Source: Xenococcaceae cyanobacterium MO_167.B52
GTDB lineage: Bacteria > Cyanobacteriota > Cyanobacteriia > Cyanobacteriales > Xenococcaceae
DNA length: 43,752 nucleotides
Direction: 5' to 3'
Assembly (NCBI GenBank): GCA_030065315.1
Contig: JASJDB010000005.1
Coordinates: 1-43,752, forward strand
Positions 18,562 through 26,288 of the stretch are shown one piece after another. The first letter of the stretch is position 1; every line of letters begins with the position of its first letter. The notes beneath the pieces are model-generated. The model was not told the origin of the DNA. It saw nothing but the letters and a program-made list of their open reading frames with translations, and did not search any database. A program made the translations under genes and the position numbers.

Positions 18562-18711
18562 ACTTAATTAAATTTCACAAAATATTCTCCATCGAGACTC
18601 TCAATTTTGTCGCTTTAGTTAATACAGCCATTGCTCACAAAACAAGCTGCTTTTTTAATTAATTATTTTACTGTTGCACTACAAAATTCTTGGGCTATGA
18701 AATCTCCACAT
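18562..18711 (-). pseudogene. Decayed partial duplicate of the fructosamine kinase 5' end
   Basis: The segment aligns along its whole length with the start of the neighbouring fructosamine kinase gene (18229-18362) at roughly two-thirds identity by eye. Shared blocks include TTTCACAAAATA, a TCAATTTT block, GTTAAT followed by a CAACC/CAGCC variant, CTGTTG, TTGG with GGCTATGA, and CCACAT at the ATG. On the minus strand it would begin ATG TGG as the real gene does, but it meets TAG at codon 11 and carries further stops and small indels. It covers about the first 47 codons only. It appears to be a remnant of a tandem duplication. Confidence 0.75.
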
Positions 18712-19155
18712 CAATCTACTTTCAACTGCTTTATATTTTTAGAGTTTTACTTCAAATAAAATTTATGTTTGTAAAGGGGATAGAATCAAGCTAATAAGCT
18801 TGAACCATTATTTTATAAAAGTTTTGCTAGATAATATCAAGTATATACTTGTCAAAAAGTAGATAATACTATATTGATGATAAATTGATTTGCAAATTAT
18901 TTTTATATTCAAAATTATCTAGTTTTTCTGATTTTGAATAAGCTCTTAATTTTTAAATAGATGATAATGATAAATATATTATTTTTTCAAGGTAAGCAAA
19001 AATAAATTTTATTTTTGTTTAAAAAATGTTACTTGTTAAATATCTTAATAAGTAACTTCTTTGTTTTCGAGCACTAGGGAAAAATAAAGTGTTAATGGGA
19101 AGCTTTATATGCTTATTTGTTATTAATGTAGATTTTTATTTTTGGAGATGTTTAT

Positions 19156-19183
19156 CAAAAATATAATCATGATTATATTTTTG
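19156..19183. repeat. Perfect 28-bp palindrome
   Basis: Each 14-bp half (CAAAAATATAATCA and its exact reverse complement) meets without a spacer at 19169/19170. All 14 pairs match. It lies about 730 bp upstream of the haem peroxidase ATG, in non-coding DNA. It could be a protein-binding site or a cruciform; the role is unknown. Confidence 0.7.
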
Positions 19184-19633
19184 TATTTTTGAATTTTGAT
19201 TTTTTGAAAAAGATAAAGTTTTGATGCAGCATTTAGGCTTAACCTATTAACTATTAATTCATGACAATAAAAAACTATTTATTACCTATTTTAAGAAAAT
19301 TACTAAAAAATAAAATAAATCAGGCTGAAGAACATAGAACAAATAAAAAATAGTCACGAACATTTTTTTTATAACCTATTATAATAAAATTTTATTTGGA
19401 GATAATATTTGATATTATAGTAAGTAATTGATTGGATTATTGATCAATGGAATTGGAATTGTAAATCTTGAAATACTTTACAATTAATTTAAAATTTTGT
19501 ATCGGTAATATATCTGTATCTTTTTGTTTCTAAAAAGGTTTTTTTAATTGACTTCAATTAATAGACTATTCTATTTTTAACTTAGTTATTTGAGATACCA
19601 ATCTCACATAAATTCCGAAAATAATGAGCACTT

Positions 19634-19667
19634 AAAAAAACAGGTAAAATGCTTTCTAGCCTGTTTT
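19634..19667 (-). terminator. Orphan terminator-like hairpin
   Basis: The stem is AAAACAGG (19637-19644) with CCTGTTTT (19660-19667). On the minus strand it is followed by a run of seven T. No minus-strand gene is visible just upstream, so it may end an unseen small RNA or be a relic. Confidence 0.45.
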
Positions 19668-19728
19668 ATACTCGATTTCACTGAGATACTTCACATAATC
19701 GTGGAACTTCAATAACTCTCTCTACGAA

Positions 19729-19795
19729 GATTTCATCGCGTTTAAGCGTTAGCTTAAACACCGCAATTGCGGTTAAAAGTGGGTTTGATGAATCG
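19729..19795. repeat. Clustered palindromes upstream of the haem peroxidase
   Basis: GTTTAAGC (19740-19747) pairs with GCTTAAAC (19752-19759) across a 4-nt GTTA loop. It is immediately followed by the perfect palindrome ACCGCAATTGCGGT (19760-19773). An outer pair, GATTTCATC and GATGAATC, brackets both. This may be a dispersed repeat or a structured leader, 117-183 nt before the ATG. Confidence 0.5.
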
Positions 19796-19911
19796 GATTT
19801 AGTTTCAATTTAAGGAAAAATACAACGCTCAGTTAAATTTTATTCACTGATTAATCAGATTGGTACACTCATTTCAACTAATGTGTCGTTATTTTTTTAG
19901 AGGCTTTGAAT

Positions 19912-22137
19912 ATGTCTAGTAATACTTATAGCTTTGAAAATCCATTAGAGACAACCTTTGTAAATCCATTAGAGCCAACTAATACTTCTTATAATTACAG
20001 TACAGGTTTAGACTTCAACTACTCTAGCCCCGATTTCAATTTTAATAATCCCGTCACTTCCCCTAATAATCCCCCTCCGCCTACTGCTCCCAGCTTCGAG
20101 TTTGATTTTGCTAAGAGTTCCCACAGTGAGATACAAGCTCACTTTGATAGCTTAAGTAATTATTTTTCTGATTTAAGTGATTATTACTCAGGGTTACAGA
20201 ATAATGATTTTGTATTTTTAGACTTTGCTGTTCGTAGTCTAGATGGTAGTGGAAACCATCCCCAAAATTTAGGGCGAGCCAATACCCCTTACAGAAGAAT
20301 TGGCGACGCTAATTATGTTGGTGTCGATGGATTTATTAATGAAGATCCAGAAAAAGCCCTCCCTAATGCCAGAGATATTAGCAACCTTATATTCAACGAC
20401 CTTCATATCAATCTATTTTCCGAAAGAGATGTTAGCCATTTGGTTTTCGGTTGGGGACAGTTTTTAGACCATACTTTTGGCTTGGCTGAAGGAGGTGGAG
20501 CTGTTAAAAATATTCCTTTTGAAGGTGGTGTTTTTGAAGAATTCAATAGTGAATTGGGACATATCCCATTTAGACGTTCTGTAGGTGTAGTTGAAAATGG
20601 AGCATTACAGCAAAATAATACTGTTAGTTCTTTTAATGACGGTTGGAATGTTTATGGTCCAGATAAGGTTAGGGAAGAGTGGATACGGGAAGGAATATAT
20701 GATGGCAATGGCGATACCTCAAATAATGGCGCGAAACTTTTACTAATAGATGGCTTTTTACCGCGTCGTCGCGATCGCGGAAATGTCAATGACGCACCAG
20801 AAATGGATTTGATGGGACGCTTAAGGAATAATCCAGGTGATGCTGTTGTTGCTGGTGATGTTAGAGCTAACGAAAATACTGCTTTAACCGCATTGCATAC
20901 TCTATTCGCTCGTGAACATAATCGGGTTGTCGATATTATTAATCAGATTCATCCCCATCTGAGCGAGGAAGCTAAATTCCAGATTGCTCGTAAGCACGTT
21001 ATTGCAACCCAACAGCATATTACTTACAATGAGTTCCTGCCCGCAGTAGGAGTTGCAATTGACCCATATGAAGGATATGATCCGACTCTTGATCCCAGAC
21101 TATCTAACGAATTTGCTACTGTCGGTTATCGTGCTCACAGTATGGTTCATGGAGATTTTGATATCCCGATCAATGAAGCAACAGCAGCCGACATAGCTAT
21201 GTTAGAACGTCAAGGAGCTAAAGTTGATGGAGACGTTATTGAAGTACCTGCGATTACTCAGTTTGGCAATGCAGATGTGGTTTCAAAACTTAAATTAGGA
21301 CCTGTTTTTCGATCCCTGGTGGAACTTAACTACAACAATGATGAAACCATAGATAACCAGTTACGTAGTGTTCTGTTCCAAGCACTAAAACCTGGCACTG
21401 ACTTTGGCGATGGTCCTGGACTGCCAGATTTTGTGACAGCTGTTAATGACATTGGAGCAATTGACGTTCAACGTGGTCGAGATCATGGTATGCCTTTCTA
21501 CAATGACCTGCGTGAAGATTATGGACTATCAAAAGCGGATGACTTTTATGATGTTACTAGCGAAGATATTAATAAGTTAAAAGGGATTTTAGACAAAGCT
21601 GGTGAAATGGGTTTTCTTGATCCTGAAGGAGGAGTACTGAATGGTGAAGATCTCATAACTGATGTGAGAGATTTTGACCCTAACGACTCTAGCATGATTG
21701 ATATTCTCTTGGTATTGGATAAAGATATGAAACCTCTCTTCGATTTCGGAGATATCCAAGATTTATTCGCCCAAGATTTGGAAGTTGAAGGAATATTTCA
21801 CATCAAAAGATCGACTCTTGCTGTTCGTTTAGAACATCTTTATGAAGACATAGATCATCTGGAAGCTTTTCCTGGTATGGTTTCAGAGAAACATCTGCCT
21901 AATTCAGAACTGGGGGAACTACAACATGCAATGTGGAAAGCTGAGTTTGAAAATATGCGCGATGCTGATAAATTCTTCTACCTTAATGAATCAGAATTGG
22001 CTGATTTAGCAATGTTTAAGGCAACCTACGGTATCGACCCTATGCAAACTTTAAGCGATGTTATCAAGAACAATACTAGTTTTGATGATGTTCATAATCC
22101 TTTCTTTGCTGCTCTTGAAGCAGAAGTAGAAGTATAA
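19912..22137 (+). CDS. Animal-type haem peroxidase (peroxidase-cyclooxygenase superfamily)
   Basis: A 741-aa peroxidase of the animal haem peroxidase superfamily, which oxidises halides or organic donors with hydrogen peroxide. The distal histidine is H187 in WGQFLDHTFGLA. The helix TALHTLFAREHNRVVDII lies near residue 325, the proximal histidine is H409 in VGYRAHSMVHGDFD, and the signature IDVQRGRDHGMPFYNDLRE is near residue 517. The first ~100 residues are a low-complexity tail rich in S, N, P and Y with NPLE(T/P)T repeats. Many cyanobacterial relatives carry RTX calcium-binding repeats for secretion; none are visible here, nor is a signal peptide. I chose ATG 19912 over TTG 19906. A strong hairpin follows the stop. 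Confidence 0.92.
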   Translation: MSSNTYSFENPLETTFVNPLEPTNTSYNYSTGLDFNYSSPDFNFNNPVTSPNNPPPPTAPSFEFDFAKSSHSEIQAHFDSLSNYFSDLSDYYSGLQNNDFVFLDFAVRSLDGSGNHPQNLGRANTPYRRIGDANYVGVDGFINEDPEKALPNARDISNLIFNDLHINLFSERDVSHLVFGWGQFLDHTFGLAEGGGAVKNIPFEGGVFEEFNSELGHIPFRRSVGVVENGALQQNNTVSSFNDGWNVYGPDKVREEWIREGIYDGNGDTSNNGAKLLLIDGFLPRRRDRGNVNDAPEMDLMGRLRNNPGDAVVAGDVRANENTALTALHTLFAREHNRVVDIINQIHPHLSEEAKFQIARKHVIATQQHITYNEFLPAVGVAIDPYEGYDPTLDPRLSNEFATVGYRAHSMVHGDFDIPINEATAADIAMLERQGAKVDGDVIEVPAITQFGNADVVSKLKLGPVFRSLVELNYNNDETIDNQLRSVLFQALKPGTDFGDGPGLPDFVTAVNDIGAIDVQRGRDHGMPFYNDLREDYGLSKADDFYDVTSEDINKLKGILDKAGEMGFLDPEGGVLNGEDLITDVRDFDPNDSSMIDILLVLDKDMKPLFDFGDIQDLFAQDLEVEGIFHIKRSTLAVRLEHLYEDIDHLEAFPGMVSEKHLPNSELGELQHAMWKAEFENMRDADKFFYLNESELADLAMFKATYGIDPMQTLSDVIKNNTSFDDVHNPFFAALEAEVEV

Positions 22138-22147
22138 GGTTTCTCAG

Positions 22148-22191
22148 AAAAAGTGATCGCTTTTTTTTAACTATAGCGATCGCTATTTTTT
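22148..22191 (+). terminator. Terminator of the haem peroxidase gene
   Basis: AAAAAGTGATCGCT pairs with the downstream arm AGCGATCGCTATTTTT (one bulge and one wobble), ending in a T-run. The downstream arm contains a HIP1 octamer. Confidence 0.7.
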
Positions 22192-22228
22192 GGAAGAATG
22201 AGCCAGACCTGTTGTAATTTGACCAACG

Positions 22229-22299
22229 GTCAGAGCAGGCTCCGTCGTTGGACGGCGGAGTAATCTCTGACTAAAATTAAGTTGTAAACCCACAGGGTT
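22229..22299. repeat. Compact nested stem-loop element
   Basis: Outer arms GTCAGAG (22229-22235) and CTCTGAC (22265-22271) enclose CTCCGTCG (22240-22247) and CGGCGGAG (22253-22260) around a 5-nt loop. AACCC-ACA-GGGTT follows (22287-22299). It lies between the terminators of the peroxidase and psbU genes. It is more GC-rich than its surroundings. It could be a MITE, an IS200/IS605-type end or a small RNA; none is proven. Confidence 0.45.
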
Positions 22300-22327
22300 A
22301 TAAAAGTGCGTTTTTAAAATTTGATAA

Positions 22328-22354
22328 TAAAAAACCACGCTGTAAGTAGCGTGG
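22328..22354 (-). terminator. Terminator of psbU
   Basis: On the minus strand CCACGCT/AGCGTGG (6-nt loop) is followed by a run of T, 41 nt after the psbU stop. Confidence 0.9.
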
Positions 22355-22394
22355 CTGAAAAAATTAACTATTTTTATCTCAGAAACAAGTTTAT

Positions 22395-22820
22395 TTAATA
22401 AACTCCAGGGTTATAGCGATCGTCTCCAGAGTTCATCACATCAGCAACATCAGTAACCACAAAGTTGTCTAAATTTGCTTGTAAACGCGCTTGCTGTTTC
22501 TCGCTTAAGCCAGGAATATTCAAAACATCTTCTACATTTTCGTAGGGAGCGTTTTGGATGATTTTGCTAGCTAGAGTGGGATAAAAACCTCGTAGAGAAC
22601 GAAAATCCCTAACATCACTGTTGTTTAAGTCTAATTTGCCTTGAATTTCGCCTAGTTTAGCATCAGCAGCATTACGACGTGCTGCCAAAATAGGGGAAGA
22701 TTGCAGAGTAAAGACATTTATGTCCGCAGCTTGGGCAGAAGTTACTCCTGTAAATCCCCAAGAACCCAAGATAAGTAATACCGTAGCAATCATGCTGGCT
22801 AATTTTTTAATCAATTTCAT
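22395..22820 (-). CDS. psbU: Photosystem II 12 kDa extrinsic protein PsbU
   Basis: Lumenal extrinsic subunit that stabilises the oxygen-evolving complex of photosystem II. The precursor has 141 aa. The signal peptide (MKLIKKLASM..., hydrophobic core IATVLLILGSWGF) ends at SAQA after residue 31, giving a mature form starting ADINVF. The helix-hairpin-helix-like fold shows as IDLNNSDVRDFRSLRG-type sequence and YENVEDVLNIPGLSEKQ. The C-terminus SGDDRYNPGVY matches the family. I chose the ATG at 22820, which matches known PsbU starts. The purine-rich AGGAGG lies only 1 nt before it, an unusually short spacing; an in-frame TTG at 22880 would disrupt the signal peptide. Confidence 0.96.
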   Translation of the reverse strand: MKLIKKLASMIATVLLILGSWGFTGVTSAQAADINVFTLQSSPILAARRNAADAKLGEIQGKLDLNNSDVRDFRSLRGFYPTLASKIIQNAPYENVEDVLNIPGLSEKQQARLQANLDNFVVTDVADVMNSGDDRYNPGVY

Positions 22821-23032
22821 TCCTCCTACTTTAAAAAAATCACTGACCAAGAATCTAAAAGTTTTGTGGCAAAAATTCAACTAGTTTATTTAACTTTACT
22901 AAACTAATGGCTCAAATTCATCATTGAGTCGCTTTAAATGAGATTCCGCTTAAAGAATCTTTACTTTGTTAAACTTCTGTATTGTACCTAACTCGGAAGT
23001 ATTCTAACCTAAAATTGACGGCGGGAGACGCT

Positions 23033-23062
23033 TTTATCCGAAGGATATATCCTTTAGGACAG
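23033..23062. repeat. CCTAAAGGATA-family palindromic repeat upstream of panC-cmk
   Basis: CCGAAGGATA and TATCCTTTAGG arms lie about 50 bp before the panC-cmk ATG. The same core occurs at 1426-1500 and 34135-34167, showing a dispersed intergenic repeat family. Confidence 0.6.
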
Positions 23063-23111
23063 CGAGAAAGCTTATCTAACCACTGTGTTGATCTTAAATT
23101 TTCTATTCTTA

Positions 23112-24647
23112 ATGCTAATCGCTAGAACTATCTCAGAAATAAACTCCTATCGACCAAGGCAACAAAAGTACATAATAGCTTTGGTGCCTACTATGGGAGC
23201 AATACACCAAGGACATATTAGTTTAATTGAAAGAGCGAGAAAGGAATGCGATCGCGTTATTGTGAGTATTTTTGTTAATCCCTTACAATTTAGCCCTACA
23301 GAAGATTTAGCAGAATATCCCCGTCAGTTGGAAACAGACTGTGAATTATGTGAAAAATTAGGAGTAGATCTAGTTTTTGCTCCCACTCCAGAAGTGATGG
23401 GCATTGCTGGAGATACCAGTATTCAACCTCTTACCACTACGGTTATTCCCCCTGTATCTATGACTTCTGGTTTATGCGGGAAATACCGTCCTGGACATTT
23501 CCAGGGAGTTGCCACCATAGTTACTAAATTATTCAATATCATTAGACCAGACCGTGCTTATTTCGGACAAAAGGATGCCCAACAACTAGCTATAATTCGT
23601 CGTCTTGTCTCCGACTTGAATATACCAGTGAAGATTGTGGGTTGCCCAATTATTAGGGAATCATCGGGATTGGCTTTAAGTTCTCGTAATCAATATTTAA
23701 CTGCTGAAGAAAAAGAACAAGGAGTAAATATATATAGTAGTCTTAAACAAGCTGCGATCGCATTTTATCAAGGGGAAAAACTAGCCAGCAAACTTACGGG
23801 CATAGTTAAAGATAACTTAACTACCGTATCAGAAATTGAAACTCAATATATAGAATTAGTTGATCCTAAAACATTAGAGCCTTTAGAAAATGTCGAAAGT
23901 ACAGGACTATTAGCAGTTGCTGTTTATTTAGGGAATACTCGTTTGATTGACAACATCATTTTACGTCAACCTATTGTAGCTATTGATGGTCCTGCTGGTG
24001 CAGGAAAATCTACTGTTACGCGCCGTGTAGCAGAACAATTGGGATTACTCTATTTAGATACAGGAGCAATGTATCGTGCTGTCACTTGGTTAGTGACTAA
24101 CTCTAATATTGATGTCAATGATGAAGAAAAAATTGCTGATTTAGTTAAAGGAGTCAAAATCGATCTGATTCCTAGTGAGTCTTCCGATCTTCCTGTAGAA
24201 GTATATGTTAATGGTCAAGAAGTAACTAAACCGATCCGTACTCCCGAAGTTACCGCTAATGTTTCTACTATTGCAGCCCAGAGTGCAGTCAGAGAAGAAT
24301 TAGTAACAATTCAGCAAAGTTATGGGAAAAAAGGCGGTATTATCGCCGAAGGAAGAGATATAGGAACTAATGTATTTCCTGATGCAGAATTAAAGATTTT
24401 TCTCACAGCTTCCCCTTCGGAAAGAGCTAGAAGAAGACTTTTAGACTTGCAAAATCAAGGTTATCAAAATATAGATTTAGGGGAATTGGAAAGGGAAATA
24501 GTAGAGCGAGACGCAAAAGACAGTACAAGGGCGATCGATCCGTTGAAAAAAGCCCATGATGCTATAGAAATAATGACCGATAATCTAACTATAGAGGCAG
24601 TGATCAACAAAATTGTCCAGCTTTATCAACGGTCATTCTTCATTTAG
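23112..24647 (+). CDS. panC/cmk: Bifunctional pantothenate synthetase / cytidylate kinase (PanC-Cmk fusion)
   Basis: A 511-aa fusion. The N-terminal half (about residues 1-280) is pantoate-beta-alanine ligase, which makes pantothenate for CoA: VPTMGAIHQGH holds the HxGH-type nucleotide motif, with VNPLQFSP, FGQKDAQQL and RESSGLALSSRN downstream. The C-terminal half (from about 285) is CMP kinase: P-loop DGPAGAGKST (about 291), LDTGAMYRAVTW, IIAEGRDIGTNVFP and ERARRRLLD. This fusion is a known cyanobacterial arrangement. The ATG at 23112 starts the domain; an upstream GTG at 23085 would add nine hydrophobic residues not expected in PanC. It is divergent from psbU. Confidence 0.96.
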   Translation: MLIARTISEINSYRPRQQKYIIALVPTMGAIHQGHISLIERARKECDRVIVSIFVNPLQFSPTEDLAEYPRQLETDCELCEKLGVDLVFAPTPEVMGIAGDTSIQPLTTTVIPPVSMTSGLCGKYRPGHFQGVATIVTKLFNIIRPDRAYFGQKDAQQLAIIRRLVSDLNIPVKIVGCPIIRESSGLALSSRNQYLTAEEKEQGVNIYSSLKQAAIAFYQGEKLASKLTGIVKDNLTTVSEIETQYIELVDPKTLEPLENVESTGLLAVAVYLGNTRLIDNIILRQPIVAIDGPAGAGKSTVTRRVAEQLGLLYLDTGAMYRAVTWLVTNSNIDVNDEEKIADLVKGVKIDLIPSESSDLPVEVYVNGQEVTKPIRTPEVTANVSTIAAQSAVREELVTIQQSYGKKGGIIAEGRDIGTNVFPDAELKIFLTASPSERARRRLLDLQNQGYQNIDLGELEREIVERDAKDSTRAIDPLKKAHDAIEIMTDNLTIEAVINKIVQLYQRSFFI

Positions 24648-25065
24648 ATGATTGGGAATAAATAGAGCAAGCAATTAGCCTCTACCTCATATTAACTATA
24701 AAAACAGAACATAAGCCTTACATTTTAGATACAAAATCTTGTTACAAACTTTACCTTGTTAGAGCTTTGGTAATTGTAGAATAAAATCGTTCTGATCAAG
24801 TCCAGCAAAGGCTTTCACTCATTCAAGCTATTTAATATTGACCCAAAAAACTTGATTCAGTTTTAGAGAACCTTCAGAGCCACTAGTCATAAGATCCAGA
24901 AATTAAGTTCAAACTCAGGCTTAGTTGATGGTAGAGTCAACTATGAACTAGATGATAAGTCTTAGTCCACATTAATATTTTTGTGATTGATTATACCTTT
25001 ATGTTCAAGACATCAAGAGGTTCAAGAGTTATTACCCAATTGGAATAGTTCTGATTCAGTATCAT

Positions 25066-25200
25066 CCACAAATTTTCTTTGATTTACAGTTTTTTAATTT
25101 AAAAATACTGGTTATTTCTGCGTATATATTTTTATGTAATCCGCAAATTTACTTTTTTTTACAGTTTTTAAGTTGATGACTGTTGCTATTTCTAAGTAAT
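25066..25200. repeat. Degenerate tandem duplication, about 75-bp period
   Basis: Copy 1 (25066-25125) and copy 2 (25141-25200) both run CC(A/G)CAAATTT, then ACTTT/TCTTT, TTTACAGTTTTT, ACTGTT/ACTGGT and TATTTCT in the same order. The copies are imperfect. Confidence 0.55.
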
Positions 25201-25465
25201 TGCAATTTTTAGACTAACTTTTGCTTAGAGAAATATAAAACCATAGTACTTTTTATTTTAAATTCATTGATTTAGGAGGTCTCACCGATAACCAGCAAGT
25301 CTTTTCGATTTTTTTGATATTATTTGTTGAAACCACGTATCTTAGTTTATTTATATTTACTTAGTAAAATTGTGACAGCACATCTTGTCCTAAGAGATTT
25401 CTTCGATATAAAAAATTATGATTAATTTAAGATAAAGAAATCAATAAATTTTTGTTGCCAATAAT

Positions 25466-25560
25466 CCTTCTTTTGGGTATTCTTAAAAAGAAGGTTACAA
25501 AAATTCAATACAAGGGATTTTTAAAAACCATATACCCGTTATTTTATTATTCTTCGGGTA
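25466..25560 (+). promoter_or_regulatory. Two hairpins in the RTX gene leader
   Basis: CCTTCTTTT (25466-25474) pairs perfectly with AAAAGAAGG (25486-25494). TACCCG (25533-25538) pairs with CGGGTA (25555-25560). They lie 64-158 nt before the ATG at 25624 and could shape translation or stability of a highly expressed message. Confidence 0.4.
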
Positions 25561-25623
25561 ATCTAAGTTCAGGTTCAATTCAGGTCAAAAAAGTTTTATC
25601 AAGTATTCAAGAGGTAGTATTTC

Positions 25624-26157
25624 ATGTCAAGCATATTAGCTATAGATAACGTTGGGTCAGTAGAACAGATAGGTGATGGTTTAAACATCGTGGGCGATAC
25701 CAATAGCCCAGCCACAGTGTCTATCCAAGGAAACTCTGACGATACAGTTGTTACTGGTAAGAAGAATGACGTTGTCTTCACTGGAGGGGGAAATGACATC
25801 ATCTTCGGCGGAGAGGGTGGTGACCTTAACGTTGCTGGAGAGGGCGATGACGTCCTCTTCGGTGGAGACGGTGCTGACGTTATCATTGGTGGTAAAGGCT
25901 CCGATATTATGAGCGGTGGAGAGGGTGAAGATATCTTCGTATTAGACGCAAATGATTTTGCTAAGGGTGAAGCTGATCGCATTATGGACTTCACGGTCGG
26001 AGAAGATATAGTCCAAATCAACGGTATCGATCCTACTAAAGTTACCTTAGATGGAAACGAGGTTAAGTTTGGCGATCAAACGATTATTAACCTTGTTGGT
26101 GACATAAATGACATTCAGGGCGTAGCTAGAGATGAAGACACCTTTGAATTGTTCTAG
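25624..26157 (+). CDS. Small RTX-type calcium-binding protein
   Basis: A 177-aa acidic protein with about five RTX nonapeptides (GGxGxDxxx type) at residues 53-98, including GGGNDIIF, GGEGGDLNV, GEGDDVLFG, GGDGADVIIG and GGKGSDIMSG. A beta-type C-terminal region follows (FVLDANDF...IMDFTVGEDIVQINGI). RTX repeats fold as a calcium-bound beta-roll and are usually exported unprocessed by type I secretion through a C-terminal signal. There is no N-terminal signal peptide, and no type I secretion genes lie in the window. AGAGGT precedes the ATG. Codons ending in C (TTC, ATC, GAC, AAC) are more common than in neighbouring genes, suggesting strong expression or a different origin. A terminator follows. 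Confidence 0.85.
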   Translation: MSSILAIDNVGSVEQIGDGLNIVGDTNSPATVSIQGNSDDTVVTGKKNDVVFTGGGNDIIFGGEGGDLNVAGEGDDVLFGGDGADVIIGGKGSDIMSGGEGEDIFVLDANDFAKGEADRIMDFTVGEDIVQINGIDPTKVTLDGNEVKFGDQTIINLVGDINDIQGVARDEDTFELF

Positions 26158-26200
26158 GTCAGAATATATTAATTCAGCTCAATAAATTTTAGGTCAGATA

Positions 26201-26230
26201 AAATCCGCGACATCAATCGCGGATTTTTTT
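26201..26230 (+). terminator. Terminator of the RTX gene
   Basis: The 10-bp perfect stem AAATCCGCGA/TCGCGGATTT (26201-26210, 26217-26226) with a 6-nt loop runs into a T-run. It separates the RTX transcript from the TPR genes that follow, at least in part. Confidence 0.92.
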
Positions 26231-26288
26231 GGTATTGACATAGTAGGAACATCATCAGTAGATTGGGATTATTTTCAGTGTAATAATT

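Larger units (their letters stand above)
18363..19911. other. 1.5-kb AT-rich non-coding region upstream of the haem peroxidase
   Basis: No open frame of gene quality is present. Items seen: an AGAGG/CCTCT hairpin near 18498-18512, the fructosamine-kinase remnant (18562-18711), AT-rich hairpins near 19000-19060, a perfect 28-bp palindrome (19156-19183), a terminator-like stem (19634-19667) and a nested palindrome cluster (19729-19795). Confidence 0.7.
24648..25623. other. 1-kb AT-rich leader/spacer before the RTX gene
   Basis: No credible gene. It holds a degenerate tandem duplication (25066-25200), an AGGAGGT motif at about 25276 with no start codon behind it, and two hairpins close to the RTX gene (25466-25494 and 25533-25560). 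A 65-codon open frame at 25452-25649 overlaps the RTX start and has no family look. Confidence 0.6.

Noticed and set aside
22821..22880. Longer psbU from a TTG at 22880
   Set aside because: It would put 20 residues in front of a normal signal peptide, and known PsbU proteins start at the chosen ATG.
25452..25649. Small 65-codon open frame before the RTX gene
   Set aside because: It overlaps the RTX start, has no ribosome site or family look, and the region holds leader hairpins.
19912..26157. Haem peroxidase and RTX protein as one split secreted peroxidase
   Set aside because: They are about 3.5 kb apart, with psbU and panC-cmk between them, and each has its own terminator.
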